DNA from: DAIOEK01 sp963828285
Lineage (GTDB): Bacteria; Chloroflexota; Anaerolineae; Anaerolineales; Anaerolineaceae
Reading direction: 5' to 3'
Length of the DNA: 64,000 nt
NCBI GenBank assembly: GCA_963828285.1
Contig: CAWHEB010000008.1
Location: 62,001 to 126,000, forward strand
Shown: piece by piece, positions 44,432 to 53,442 of the stretch
Position numbering within the stretch: position 1 is the first letter of the stretch
How the letters are laid out: every line of letters starts with the position of its first letter
The notes under the pieces: generated by a model
Databases searched by the model: none
What the model was told of the DNA's origin: nothing
What the model saw: the letters and a program-made list of their open reading frames with translations, nothing else
Translations under genes and position numbers: made by a program

Positions 44432-44500
44432 AAAAGATTTTCCCTACTCCAAAGCCGAGTCCACACCCTTCCTCAGCGCAGGTAACGCAAATCGTTAGCA
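44432..44500 (+). repeat. attC-like right half after the membrane-protein cassette
   Basis: TTTTCCCTACTCC...GCCGAGTCCACAC then CGCAGGTAACGCAAATC ends GTTAGCA, one base off GTTRRRY. It matches the right halves at 42836 and 57540. Confidence 0.55.
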
Positions 44501-44538
44501 CTCATGAACAACATATTGCCAAATAAAAAGATATCAAC

Positions 44539-45454
44539 ATGTTACAACTGATTCGCAGATACAAGGAAGAAAAACAATCTGCCCGCAATCGACTACAGGC
44601 AGAAAGTCAACTGTATCAAACATCAGCGGGGGTGATTGAGGCTGCGCTAATCGGTCAAGGAAACTCTATTCTAATATCTCATGGCAGTGGCGGTGGCTAC
44701 GACATGGGGCTTTGGTTGGCGCATTTGATTGGTGGGCAGTTTCAATATATTGCACCGTCACGTTTTGGGTATTTGCGATCACCATTGCCTCCCAAGCCTA
44801 CGCCAGAAACTCAAGCAGATACATTTGCGGCATTACTTGACACGCTTAATGTAGACTCAACCACCATCATCGGGCTCTCTGCTGGAGGCGCATCAGCTTT
44901 GCAATTTGCCTTGCGCCATCCTGGGCGTTGTCATGGACTCATCATGTTATCAGCTGTAAGTCGACCAGTTCCTCCCTTACCGGCTATATTGCAGACAATT
45001 TATCCTTTCATGTTAAGGTCAGATATACTTCCCTGGTTAATCTACACCATTGCCCCTCATGCAATTTTCCAGGCAAATGGAGTTAGTCGTGCTTTGCTTG
45101 CTCAAGCTCAAACTCGAGCGGGAAAAAATGAGCCTCCTGGATACACTCTACCGGACTACTTTTCCGTCAACCCTGCGCCGTGAGGGTATGATGAACGACA
45201 TGCAACAGCTAACAAATTTTCCAATTTATCCTATAGAGAATCTCTCAATTCCCACTCTTGTTATCCATGCAGTCAATGATCCAATCATACCGTTTGAATC
45301 GGGAGAGTTTTCAGCACAAACGATACCGAATGCACGATTTCTTAGATTAGAGGATGGAGGACATTTTGCGTTTGTCACGCACAAAGGAGAAACAATACCA
45401 ATTGTCCAGGAGTTTCTAAATCGCTATAACACCCTAAAAGTTTGGGTAGGCTAA
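44539..45454 (+). CDS. alpha/beta-hydrolase (one indel)
   Basis: About 305 residues. ILISHGSGGGYDMGLWL is the oxyanion region, IIGLSAGGASALQFAL the GxSxG nucleophile elbow, VIHAVNDPIIPF the aspartate loop and EDGGHFAFV the histidine. All triad elements are present. The frame shifts near 45125-45135 (RAGKNE to MSLLDTLYRTTF), and the 916-base span carries one extra base. Proline-iminopeptidase or haloalkane-like hydrolases are possible; the substrate is unknown. Its last bases join the next repeat. Confidence 0.83.
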
Positions 45455-45787
45455 CACAGTGTGCAGCCTCCCATCGATAAATATTACCTTTTCCCGATGG
45501 ATAAGGTGACCCGCAAGATCCGCACCGATGCGGGTGATCGCGACATCATCGTGTACAGGTACCCACAGCACCCCCTCTGTTCGCAAGTTCAGACCTGTCA
45601 TGGGTGCCTGAGAGAATTTGGATCATTGAACCGCCTTCCCAAACTGGAAGGCGGTTTTTGTTTGCGGCTTGATGCGACGTTTGTATAATAAAGGAAGTGG
45701 GGTGAGATATTATTTAAGATTAATAAAGGTTATCACCAGGCTGAGCCCACGCCCGCTCACCAGCGGGTAACGCCTGCCTTTGGGCTG
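45449..45787 (+). repeat. spacer repeat C: attC-like ends enclosing DUF35 3' copy, terminator and promoter
   Basis: Left end GGCTAACACAGTGTGCAGCC. Bases 45505-45562 are the best copy of the DUF35 3' end, with few changes in 58 bases, including ATCCGCACCGATGCGGG. Further on, GGTGCCTGAGAG...GATCATTGAACCGCC matches the DUF35 stop region and terminator (45629-45660). A promoter follows at 45662. The right end is CAGCGGGTAACGCCTGCC then TTTGGGC. A CCATCGATAAA...CCCGATGG segment at 45472 recurs in spacer F. There is no gene in it. Confidence 0.82.
45662..45689 (+). promoter_or_regulatory. promoter in spacer repeat C
   Basis: TTGCGG (45662-45667), 16-base spacer, TATAAT (45684-45689), directly after the repeat terminator. 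It points at the epimerase gene. Confidence 0.6.
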
Positions 45788-45857
45788 CTTCGCACATTCG
45801 ATATAATTTAATGCTGATTTTCAGCAATGCCACTTCAAATCATTAGGAGTAACTGCT

Positions 45858-46851
45858 ATGACCATGTTCATCACAGGAGGAACAAGTTCAATTGGGCGAG
45901 TTTTGGTTAAGGAATTAGCCATGAAAGGGATTCCTATGCGCGTGATGGTCCGCAAGAATTCAAATCGGTCTTTACTCGAATTTCCGGGTGTCACATTTGT
46001 TGATGGCGATGTAACCGATAAAGATGCCATACGGAAAGGAATGGACGGGTGTCAACTCGTCACCCACCTGGCCGCAATCGTTGGGCACAACGTCCCAGAA
46101 GCAGAATGGTGGCGTGTTAACCGAGATGGCAGTCGAAATGTTCTTCAGGCGGCACATGACCTTCATGTAGACAGCATGGTACAAGTTAGTTCGCTCTCCG
46201 TCTTAGGTTTCACCCAACCGGGAGAAACCGCAGATGAAACCCGACCAATCGATACCAGTAAGTATGTAAACCTCTATCAAAAGACAAAACATGCGGCAGA
46301 TGAAATTGCTCAATATTATGCGGCGAAAGGTTTGGACGTCAAGGTTGTTTACCCGGCATTCGGATATGGATGTTCACAAGCGACAAGCCATCCGAGTCTA
46401 CAAGAGCAAACTCTCCTGCGTATGGCAGCGGGTAAGCCGGTGGCAATTATGGGGAGTGGTAAGAACCGACTTTGTTTATCGTACTATAACGACACCGTAG
46501 CTGGCATCCTATTAGCCCACGAGAAAGGAAAAGCTGGCGAAGGTTATATCTTGGGGAATGATAATCTGACGTTCAAAGAAATCTGGGATGCGGTAGCAGA
46601 TGTGCTTGGCAAAGAACCGCCACGAAGGCATATTCCTTTGTCCGCTTTGAAGCTGATTCTCATCTGCAAGTCGTGTACTTACTGGAAAATCTATCTTTCC
46701 ACCGGACTTCTTTGAAATTTTCGGTCTTGACTGGTGTTTTAGCAATCAGAAAGCGAGAGAACTATTAGGTTGGCAACCGCAATCATTTCATGAAGGATTA
46801 AGAGAAACCTGGAAGGAATATAAAGAACAAGGATGGTCACTCCGCAATTGA
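45858..46851 (+). CDS. NAD-dependent epimerase/dehydratase (extended SDR; frameshifts near the 3' end)
   Basis: About 331 residues. The NAD-binding glycine motif is degenerate: FITGGTSSIGRVLVKEL (TGGTSSIG) at residues 3-20. The catalytic YxxxK is YQKTKHAADE (about residue 138), and VVYPAFGYG follows. The C-terminus lies in other frames. After about 46655 the sequence is conserved only if two indels are allowed, ending FFEIFGLDWCFSNQKARELLGW...SLRN at 46851. TTAGGAG precedes the ATG. It resembles 3-beta-hydroxysteroid dehydrogenase/isomerase-like SDRs; the substrate is unknown. Confidence 0.82.
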
Positions 46852-46868
46852 TATGTCTCTTCCAAGGG

Positions 46869-46947
46869 GCTCAACCCCGCTTGCAGCCCACATCGCTTCA
46901 CTCGCCTTCAGCTCGCTTCGCGATGCCGCTGAGCCAATCCGTTGGGC
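46869..46947 (+). repeat. attC-like site after the epimerase cassette
   Basis: Left core GCTCAAC (46869-46875), right core GTTGGGC (46941-46947), with imperfectly complementary interior (CGCTTGCAGC...GCTCGCTTCGCGATGCCGCTGAG). Both cores match RYYYAAC and GTTRRRY. About 79 bases. Confidence 0.65.
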
Positions 46948-47007
46948 GGCAAGCGAAGAGAATGAACCAGTTCAGTCCGATATCAAAGGATAACGAAGGA
47001 AAAATAC

Positions 47008-47403
47008 ATGCCCCCTGATACTATCCTCATTCTGTCCTATATCATCTTCATGTGGTTGGTTATCTTGCATACCTTCGAAGAAATTTCCTGTGACATCATG
47101 GAAGTAAATATTGGTCATATAAGGATGACCAAGAAAAAATACTTGTTTGGGGCCAGCATGATCTCAACAGTCAATCTACTCACCCTCGCCTTTTTAGTTA
47201 TTGGCCTCCCCCTTGGTTACTATCTTGGTTTATTTACTTCTGCTATCATTGGCGTATTTCAAGGTATCGTACACACCATTGGGTACTTGCGAGAAAACAA
47301 AACTGCACGTGGTTTAGGAGCAGGTTTTTATTCATCAATTCCATTGGCACTCTTTGGGATAGTTCTCTTTTCCCAATTTATATGGGTAATCATATCCGAT
47401 TAA
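47008..47403 (+). CDS. HXXEE-domain membrane protein (first of two)
   Basis: A 131-residue protein with about four helices. The signature HTFEE lies near residue 18 (WLVILHTFEEISCDI). Family function is unknown; the conserved His and Glu pair in a membrane helix suggests a metal- or proton-handling role, which is inference. A second, diverged HXXEE protein lies one attC-like site downstream. AACGAAGGAAA precedes the ATG. Confidence 0.78.
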   Translation: MPPDTILILSYIIFMWLVILHTFEEISCDIMEVNIGHIRMTKKKYLFGASMISTVNLLTLAFLVIGLPLGYYLGLFTSAIIGVFQGIVHTIGYLRENKTARGLGAGFYSSIPLALFGIVLFSQFIWVIISD

Positions 47404-47407
47404 GTTA

Positions 47408-47480
47408 TGCCGCCCAACGGCTTGGCTCACCGGCGCGCCGCCGCAGGCGGAGCGTCCGGTGGAGCCGGTGTTGGGCGGCA
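47408..47480 (+). repeat. complete attC-like site, best example in the window
   Basis: Perfect 11-bp outer arms TGCCGCCCAAC (47408-47418) and GTTGGGCGGCA (47470-47480) contain exact GCCCAAC and GTTGGGC cores. Inner arms GGCTCACCGG and CCGGTGGAGCC nearly pair, with offset mismatches as in integron attC sites. It lies four bases after a gene stop. Confidence 0.75.
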
Positions 47481-47586
47481 GAGTACTACCTTTTTTTTGC
47501 AAGCAAAACAAAATGATGAACAAAGACTGAAATACTTCTTGTGCTTGTGCGTTTTCGGAAGCAAAAGTAAAAGTTAAAGGGTTCCT

Positions 47587-48066
47587 ATGAACATCATCTT
47601 CACTACCACTTCAAACATCTCACTCTCCATTCCGATCCAGCTTCTTTTTTGGGCATTTGTTGCCGTATATGTGATACATATTTTGGAAGAATCGGTTCTA
47701 GGCGAGAATTTTGTAGATAAGGTACGCAAGAACTTTATTCCTTTTTATGATTGGACAAAGTTCTTTTGGTTTAATACCTTTCTTCTAAGCCTAAACGTGA
47801 TCGCAATCATTGTGTACGATATAGAAGGCGGGAGATGGATCATCTTTCCTCTCTCTTTAGCAATTGAGCGGACATTGAACGGAGTGTGGCATTTCGGCGA
47901 GACAATTGTTACTCGGAAATTCTCATCAGGTCTTCTAGCCAGCACCCTGACATGGATTTTGACCTACTTGCTGATTCGATATTCGCTTCTTGCGGGCGAA
48001 ATCTCGTTCCAAGATTTTTCTATTGCACTTGGGATCGGCACCCTTAATTACAGCGCTCATGTTTAG
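47587..48066 (+). CDS. HXXEE-domain membrane protein (second of two)
   Basis: A 159-residue membrane protein. HILEE lies near residue 30 (VYVIHILEESVLGENF), with about five hydrophobic segments (FFWFNTFLLSLNVIAIIVYD, SGLLASTLTWILTYLLIRY). Diverged from the neighbouring HXXEE protein, so either an old duplication or two independent captures. AAAGTTAAAGGG precedes the ATG. An attC-like site follows. Confidence 0.75.
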   Translation: MNIIFTTTSNISLSIPIQLLFWAFVAVYVIHILEESVLGENFVDKVRKNFIPFYDWTKFFWFNTFLLSLNVIAIIVYDIEGGRWIIFPLSLAIERTLNGVWHFGETIVTRKFSSGLLASTLTWILTYLLIRYSLLAGEISFQDFSIALGIGTLNYSAHV

Positions 48067-48140
48067 CGCATTGTTCATTACCAAAGCGAAGACCATGAAG
48101 TATCCGTCACAGGGTTAGCGATATAACCCTTACCTATGTC

Positions 48141-48271
48141 GCCCAACACAGCGTGCACCCGCCGGGTAGGCACGTGCCGTATTTTTTGAGGTTTTTCGTG
48201 TCTTTGAGCTTTTTCCATTTCGGCGGCTAGTCCACGCTCCCACCCCAAGCTTCCAACTCCAGCCGTTAGAT
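48141..48271 (+). repeat. attC-like site after the second HXXEE cassette
   Basis: Left core GCCCAAC (48141-48147) with ACAGCGTGCACCCGCCGGG; right core GTTAGAT (48265-48271), which fits GTTRRRY. Interior contains CCACGCTCCCACCCC, the usual right-half motif. Confidence 0.65.
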
Positions 48272-48300
48272 AATTATTCTTATCCGCTCCCCGCGGACCG

Positions 48301-48396
48301 GCTCGTATGTAAGGTCGTATGTTCAGGCTAGCCGTCGGGGCTTGAGAGCATATTGAATATCGATCCGCCTTCCCAAATGGGAAGGCGGTTTTTTGT
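48301..48396 (+). repeat. spacer repeat D: decayed DUF35 stop region and terminator
   Basis: GGGGCTTGAGAGCATATTGA corresponds to GGAGCCTGAGAGTATATTGA at the DUF35 end. The hairpin CCGCCTTCCC/GGGAAGGCGG with T run (48364-48394) follows. Upstream GTATGTTCAGGCTAGCC matches the codons for YKFRPAV in worn form. Confidence 0.72.
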
Positions 48397-48417
48397 ATTT
48401 TTCGAAACAAAAGTACA

Positions 48418-48606
48418 TTACTTCAGAGTAATAGTTAAGCTAGCGGGAATGGGAGATTTGTGGATTTGGTGGGTAAATGCATGGCCTAGCTGGTTGACTA
48501 TAAAAGATAATTGATAAGTAATCTTTGAAAGATTGGGTACCAGTTCGGCTGTCTGATAACGCTTCCTTTCGATGGTCCCATCCTTAGGAGTGGTTATTAC
48601 CTGCAA
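48418..48606 (-). CDS. short open frame, possible fragment
   Basis: A 62-codon frame (MQVITTPKDGTIERKRYQT..., ending PASLTITLK). The alternating hydrophobic pattern could be the end of a beta-sandwich domain, but I recognise no family and see no ribosome binding site. It follows the DUF2812 gene on the same strand and might be a worn third gene. Confidence 0.3.
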   Translation of the reverse strand: MQVITTPKDGTIERKRYQTAELVPNLSKITYQLSFIVNQLGHAFTHQIHKSPIPASLTITLK

Positions 48607-48649
48607 AAAACATAAGTAAATATCAGTCTTTTCAATCTTGAGTGGGTAT

Positions 48650-49189
48650 TTACCGCAATTGATTCTTCCACATCAGGAACATGATATAACCGAGTGCAAG
48701 CAAAATCACCCCGAAGAAAATAACTGCGATTATCAGTTGCGTCCTGTCTCCGGCGGATAAGGAATCTGAAGCAAATCCCAGCGCCAGACCAATAGCGATA
48801 ACCGCCGCAAGGAATATAAAGAAGGAAACGGATACAGCGATGATATTACGGCGATTGCGGTCGACCAGTCCTTCCTGGTCGCTAAATGCTTGCGGACGTT
48901 CGCCTTCGTATTCCATTCGCCAGAAATGAGCACTCGCCATACGCCCAAGATATTCCCATCCGAATTGCTCGTAAGTCGCTATGTACTCCTTGCGCGGCGA
49001 GACTTGCGGATCGTAGACAAAGCGATATTTTTTCGGTTTACCCCGCTGGAAAGTCATGAACACCGAACTCCACTGTCGAAAATGATTAATGTGCCAACCT
49101 TCGGCGGCCATCCGTTCAAGCCAGTTTTCATAATCGGATGGCAGTAAGTGGCGGAATGCCGAGAATAATACAATTTTTCTATCACTCAT
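48650..49189 (-). CDS. DUF2812 membrane protein
   Basis: A 179-residue protein: soluble N-terminal part with the DUF2812 pattern (ENWLERMAAEGWHINHF, YRFVYDPQVSPRKEYIATYEQFGWEYLG) and two C-terminal helices (VSFFIFLAAVIAIGLALGF, LIIAVIFFGVILLALGYIMF). Function unknown. DUF2812 genes are commonly paired with a PadR-type regulator, as here; the regulator starts upstream and ends 9 bases before this gene. AAGGAGTCGCT precedes the ATG. Confidence 0.82.
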   Translation of the reverse strand: MSDRKIVLFSAFRHLLPSDYENWLERMAAEGWHINHFRQWSSVFMTFQRGKPKKYRFVYDPQVSPRKEYIATYEQFGWEYLGRMASAHFWRMEYEGERPQAFSDQEGLVDRNRRNIIAVSVSFFIFLAAVIAIGLALGFASDSLSAGDRTQLIIAVIFFGVILLALGYIMFLMWKNQLR

Positions 49190-49198
49190 AGCGACTCC

Positions 49199-49505
49199 TT
49201 AATAATTGTTATAAAGCTCTGCAATCCGGTCAGCTTCTTCATGCAGTATTTGAGTGCCCAAGGGTGTGATGATGTATATTTTTCGTCTCTTTTCTTCTCG
49301 AATGCTCTCAATCAACCCATCACTTTCGAGTTTTCCCAAGCTTGAATACACTGTTCCTGCGCCGAGAATGGTACGTCCTTTGGTCAACTCTTTTACGTAC
49401 TGCATGATGGCATAGCCATGGCGTTCCTGCTTCAACGAGAGCAAGAATATAAAACATCGTTTCGCTCATCGGAATATACCTTTTTCGGGCTTTTTCAAGA
49501 CTCAT
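49199..49505 (-). CDS. PadR-family transcriptional regulator (one indel)
   Basis: About 102 residues, the short PadR form. The winged helix contains QERHGYAIMQYV and GAGTVYSSLGKLESDGLI, then EEKRRKIYIITPLG. The frame changes near 49443-49452 (SETMFYI to LLSLKQERHG), giving a 307-base span. It is likely to repress itself and the DUF2812 gene through the palindrome at 49554. Start chosen at ATG 49505. Confidence 0.85.
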
Positions 49506-49553
49506 GATTTCGCCAATTTCCTTATATAAATCTAGTTTATATATCACGCTATA

Positions 49554-49576
49554 GTATATCACGACGTGATATACTA
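49554..49576. promoter_or_regulatory. palindromic operator upstream of padR
   Basis: Perfect 11-bp arms AGTATATCACG / CGTGATATACT around one base. A half-site TATATCACG recurs at 49541-49549. Lying about 50 bases before padR, it is the likely autoregulatory site. Confidence 0.7.
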
Positions 49577-49951
49577 ATCAAGTGGCAAAAACGATAATCC
49601 CTGGAAGCTTAAGACTCCCCCTGGAACCTCAGAATACACATGCATTTTAATGAGGTTGAATTTGGCGGGGCGGACGATCAAAAGCCTACGAAGGACGGGA
49701 CAGTTAAAACCAGGGGAAGGTCACCGACCAATCCTTTTGAGGGATGTATGGATTAAAGAGGGGGATGGCGATAATTAACAACAGTCAGAAAATGGTCCAT
49801 TTAAAAGCGAATGGATCCTACTTACTGCACTGCATTCGGTATAATGTACACTCATCACGATCGCTCGGAGCCACTCAATCACCTTTAATATCAAAGCACA
49901 GTGTCAACCGAACGTTTCGACCTCTTTTTACCCATAAAAAGGAGCCATACT
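49577..49951 (+). other. 375-base gap without a recognised gene
   Basis: Between the padR operator and the DUF4287 gene. Short frames here look like noise, and I see no attC-like cores or DUF35 copies. Only the ribosome binding site of the next gene (AAAAAGGAG, near 49936) is clear. Confidence 0.5.
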
Positions 49952-50236
49952 ATGTCTTTTCAAGCCTATCTCGACAACATCGAAGAAAAAACCGGCAAAA
50001 CCCCCAATGAATTTATTGCGATGGCAAAAGAAAAGGGCTTTGACAACCCGAAGACAAAAGCAGGGGATATCATAGCATGGCTTAAAGAAGATTACGGCCT
50101 GGGTCGGGGTCATGCCATGGCAATTGTTTACATCATCAAGAATGGCGCGGAAATCGGGGATAAACATATCGGGTCAGATGGAGTCCATCGTGATGAGTCG
50201 AATGTTTTAAGGTTGGATGGGAAAAAGAAAGAATAG
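49952..50236 (+). CDS. DUF4287 protein
   Basis: A 94-residue protein beginning MSFQAYLDNIEEKTGKTPNEF and containing AWLKEDYGLGRGHAMAIVYIIKNG, the hallmark of DUF4287 (found alone or with DUF5655). Function unknown. The ATG follows AAAAAGGAG by a good distance. Cassette-like position before a complete attC-like site. Confidence 0.88.
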   Translation: MSFQAYLDNIEEKTGKTPNEFIAMAKEKGFDNPKTKAGDIIAWLKEDYGLGRGHAMAIVYIIKNGAEIGDKHIGSDGVHRDESNVLRLDGKKKE

Positions 50237-50303
50237 TTCCAGCCGCAATACACCTCGAAATTTCACGGAGTAAGGTGGCAAACAGGTGGCTCGGCACAAT
50301 CAT

Positions 50304-50467
50304 ACCCAACACCACGTCCCGCAAAATCATCGGGATGATATGCACCGGACAATTGCGGGCTGTCGCCCATTTTTCAAAGAAGCAGCCCCAACGGTGGGGT
50401 TCGGCGTCTGGGCGCCGTGGTTTTGTCCGCCCACATCCCGCTCTGCCGTTAACGCCTGCCGTTGGGC
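50304..50467 (+). repeat. complete attC-like site after DUF4287
   Basis: Left core ACCCAAC (50304-50310), right core GTTGGGC (50461-50467). It contains CGTCCCGCAAAATCATCGGG and GATGATATGCACC, which recur almost unchanged at 57470-57503, 7 kb away. About 164 bases with inner hairpins (CCCCAACGGTGGGG). Confidence 0.7.
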
Positions 50468-50576
50468 GCATGTTACAGAAGAAATCCAACGATTGTGTGA
50501 CCTTTTAACCAAAAACCATGTACCACCAACTGGTGATGGTACATGGTTCTACATATGACAGATTGTATAGGTTTCC

Positions 50577-51008
50577 TCAGTCTTCCTGTGGGCTAATCTG
50601 CTCAATCCGGCGTTTGCCGAGATAGGCTACCAGAGAGTAAAATCCCAAAAATGCAACCACTCCGACGAAGGGATAGAGTACTTCGTACCAGCGCTCTTTC
50701 ATGGGCCAGCCATGGATGAGATATGTCGGGATGAAAATAACCGCCACCAATGCAATGTAGATTACCAACAGCCTCTTGAACGAAAGCACCGGCAAGATGC
50801 CGCTAAGATACAGGCGGATTGACCAATAACCTGCCATCGAAAGGCCTGCAATCCAACTGATTTCGGCATATGATTCTGGCGGCAGTTTCAAGAAATAACG
50901 TTTATAAACCATAACACTCACAAGGGCAATTTGGGTGAGCATCAAGCAGAAGAATGAGGTCAACCCATTAACGTGCTCGGTGCGTTCATCAACAAGTATG
51001 CGTTTCAT
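50577..51008 (-). CDS. membrane protein paired with an XRE regulator
   Basis: A 143-residue protein with four hydrophobic segments (FFCLMLTQIALVSVMVY, IAGLSMAGYWSIRLYLSGI, LLVIYIALVAVIFIPTYLI, VLYPFVGVVAFLGFYSLVAYL). No family assigned. Its ATG lies one base after the stop of the XRE regulator, so the two form a typical regulator-membrane protein pair. Confidence 0.75.
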   Translation of the reverse strand: MKRILVDERTEHVNGLTSFFCLMLTQIALVSVMVYKRYFLKLPPESYAEISWIAGLSMAGYWSIRLYLSGILPVLSFKRLLVIYIALVAVIFIPTYLIHGWPMKERWYEVLYPFVGVVAFLGFYSLVAYLGKRRIEQISPQED

Positions 51009-51009
51009 T

Positions 51010-51227
51010 TTATCTTTCTCCTTTTATCCAGAATAACTCATCCAAGTTTTTACCGGTTACTTTTTTCACCATCAAACACAATTTGAGGGTAGGGTTGTAT
51101 TTCCCGGCTTCGATCAAAATGATTGTTTGGCGGGTTACACCGACCAGGTCAGCCAATTGTTCTTGAGTTAGGCCTTTCTCAACCCGAGCTAGTTTGACAC
51201 GGTTTTCTATTTCTGAACTTCTTCCAT
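51010..51227 (-). CDS. XRE-family helix-turn-helix regulator (one indel at the start)
   Basis: About 72 residues: SEIENRVKLARVEKGLTQEQ, then LADLVGVTRQTIILIEAGKY and NPTLKLCLMVKKVTG. This is the short YozG-like form that usually represses its neighbour. The ATG at 51227, with AGGAG upstream, runs into a stop after six codons; one missing base near 51217 would join it to the domain, another likely assembly indel. Confidence 0.82.
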
Positions 51228-51391
51228 AGCACAGTCTCCTCTTTGTTTCTCGTTTCGCACAGATTGTAAACTATATATTTCATAATGTCAAGTATATATT
51301 ACATTTCTCTTGAGACTTTCACCAAACCAGATCAAGCAGCGGCGCACAGGCTCACACCGAAGAGTTCTTAGATTTCGTTCTTGGGAAATGC

Positions 51392-51522
51392 ACCCAACAC
51401 AGTGTGCAGCCGACAAGTGGGATTCGCCCGCACTTTCAGGGAAGCTACCCCAAAAGGCGGTTTTCGCGTCTGGTGCTTTTCCTGCCAAGTCCCGCCCTAA
51501 CCGGTAACGCAAACCGTTGTGA
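51392..51522 (+). repeat. attC-like site
   Basis: Left core ACCCAAC (51392-51398) followed by ACAGTGTGCAGCCGAC. The right half is CCGGTAACGCAAACC ending GTTGTGA, a worn core. It contains GCGTCTGGTGCTTTTCCTGCC. Confidence 0.6.
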
Positions 51523-51589
51523 CAGTCGTAGGCTGGGTTGAGTTTCAGTGAAACCCAGCATTCATTGATCACCATCCCAAAAATTCTAA

Positions 51590-51713
51590 CGCACAACGAG
51601 GCGTGTATCATTATCGTGTCGGGTTTATGTTTAGGCTTTCGGCTCGACCTTAGCACTGTGAACCAATGAATTTTCAAGCGCTCCCCTAAGTTGGAAGGCG
51701 CTTTTGTTTTGGG
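51590..51713 (+). repeat. spacer repeat E: diverged DUF35 3' copy and terminator
   Basis: GTATCATTATCGTGTCGGGT and TTTAGGCTTTCGGCTCGACC parallel the DUF35 3' end in worn form. A terminator of different stem sequence (AAGCGCTCC...GGAAGGCGCTT, 51677-51707) follows. The 190 bases from 51714 to the next gene hold no clear feature. Confidence 0.5.
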
Positions 51714-51904
51714 GGATTATTTTCGGGAGTAGAATTAATGAGGGGTATTTTTTATATCATACTTTCCCTGATCGAATCCACACCCGCCCACATGCTGGAA
51801 AAGCGAAAAAATGAGAAATTGAGTGAGTCACCGACCTACCCTTCCACCTGACAAAGCCGTAAAGCCGTTACCTACGCTATTCACCCCAAAGGAGATTCTC
51901 CACC

Positions 51905-52651
51905 ATGGACATTCCACGGATATTCAACATCACTGAGAGTGCACACCGCATCCACGACCCGATCACACCTGAAAAGCTAGCCACACTCGGCGCGGCGCTG
52001 CGTCTGGAACCTAGCTCCCGAGTGTTAGACCTTGGCAGCGGATCGGGAGAGATGTTGTGTACCTGGGCACGCGATCACGGCATCATCGGCACCGGCATCG
52101 ACATGAGCCAGTTGTTCACCGGGCAAGCGAAACTCCGTGCTGAAGAACTAGGCGTTGCCGATCAGGTCAAGTTCATCCATGGCGATGCATCCGGCTTTGT
52201 CTCTGACGAGAAGGTCAATGTGGCAGCCTGTCTCGGTGCCACCTGGATCGGTGGAGGAGTTGCTGGCACGATCGAGCTTCTGGCGCGGAGTCTGCGTCCC
52301 GGAGGGATCATCCTGATCGGCGAGCCCTATTGGCGGCAGTTACCGCCAACGGAAGATGTTGCCAGGGGGTGTCTTGCTCACTCAATCTCTGACTTTCTCA
52401 TGCTTCCGGAACTTCTCGCGTCTTTCGGCCCCCTTGGCTACGATGTTGTGGAAATGATTCTGGCTGACCAGGACGGCTGGGATAGATACGAGGCTGCCAA
52501 ATGGCTCACCATGCGCCGATGGCTTGACGCCAATCCCGACGACGAGCTGGCGAAAGATGTTCGAGACCTACTGAACTCGGAACCCGCGCGTTACACCGCT
52601 TACACGCGAGAATACCTGGGTTGGGGTGTGTTCGCTCTGATGCACCGCTGA
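51905..52651 (+). CDS. class I SAM-dependent methyltransferase
   Basis: A 248-residue protein. SAM motif I is VLDLGSGSGEML (about residue 39), motif II GIDMSQLF, with QVKFIHGDASGFVSDEKV and ACLGATWIGGG further on, then LRPGGIILIGEPYW. This pattern matches YrrT/Tam-like small-molecule methyltransferases. AAGGAGATTCTCC precedes the ATG. GC content is higher than in neighbouring cassettes, which suggests separate origin. Confidence 0.87.
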   Translation: MDIPRIFNITESAHRIHDPITPEKLATLGAALRLEPSSRVLDLGSGSGEMLCTWARDHGIIGTGIDMSQLFTGQAKLRAEELGVADQVKFIHGDASGFVSDEKVNVAACLGATWIGGGVAGTIELLARSLRPGGIILIGEPYWRQLPPTEDVARGCLAHSISDFLMLPELLASFGPLGYDVVEMILADQDGWDRYEAAKWLTMRRWLDANPDDELAKDVRDLLNSEPARYTAYTREYLGWGVFALMHR

Positions 52652-52748
52652 CGCGTTCGCGCATCCGGCGGCTCACCAAAGCCGTGCCGTGAAACAGCTG
52701 GCAGCTCAGCGTCTCGAAATTGGTTTACAGGGTTATATTGGGGTAAGC

Positions 52749-53396
52749 ATGAAAAGCATCAGCGGTCAAATCAGCGACTTATCCAGCCTTTTTCCATGGG
52801 TTCGTGAACGAGCCATAAATAACCTGGTCAATAATGGCTTGCCCGCCGTAAAAGAGATAATCTTAACTCTGGATACGCCTTATGCTCCTATTTGTATCAA
52901 TGGAGTGAGCAGCAATGATCCGGATTGGAATGAAAGCATTCATGCCGGGAATAGATGGAAAAAGCTGCTGGAGGTTCTTGTTCGAATTGGTACACCGGCC
53001 CTTCCAGAATTGGAAGCTGCGTTACACCACAGTAATCCAAATGTGTGCATTTCTGCGATGCATGTTATCGGTAAAATTGGCAACCCTTCTTTTATTGATC
53101 TATTGCTTCCATTTACACGATCTAATTTGGTTTATGAACGTACCTGGGCAATCGGCGCACTTGGATATGCAGGTATATCACGATACTATGAGACGCTAAT
53201 AACCGCCCTGGAGGATGAAGATAGTGATGTGAGGGAATTGCGAATTCTTGCATTAGGGGATCTTGGCGACAATAGAGCTTTGCCTTTGCTGCAGCGAATC
53301 GCAGAGCAGGATAGAACCATAATAGAAAATTATGGCCTGACACTTGGTGATGTGGCCAAAGAAGCAATTGTCAATATCCACAAAAATGAGAAATAA
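52749..53396 (+). CDS. HEAT-repeat protein
   Basis: A 215-residue protein of helical repeats (FPWVRERAINNLVNNGLPAV, LVRIGTPALPELEAALHHS, MHVIGKIGNPSFIDLLLPF, IGALGYAGISRYYETLITAL, LRILALGDLGDNRALPLLQ). HEAT proteins bind partners; no enzymatic motif is visible. The ATG at 52749 follows TATATT by nine bases and has no strong ribosome binding site. Confidence 0.75.
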   Translation: MKSISGQISDLSSLFPWVRERAINNLVNNGLPAVKEIILTLDTPYAPICINGVSSNDPDWNESIHAGNRWKKLLEVLVRIGTPALPELEAALHHSNPNVCISAMHVIGKIGNPSFIDLLLPFTRSNLVYERTWAIGALGYAGISRYYETLITALEDEDSDVRELRILALGDLGDNRALPLLQRIAEQDRTIIENYGLTLGDVAKEAIVNIHKNEK

Positions 53397-53442
53397 AACA
53401 ACCATTTCACTCGTGGGTATGGAGCATATAGTGGTGGGTAGA

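Noticed and set aside
48418..48606. Confident small gene
   Set aside because: No ribosome binding site and no recognised family; kept only as a low-confidence entry.
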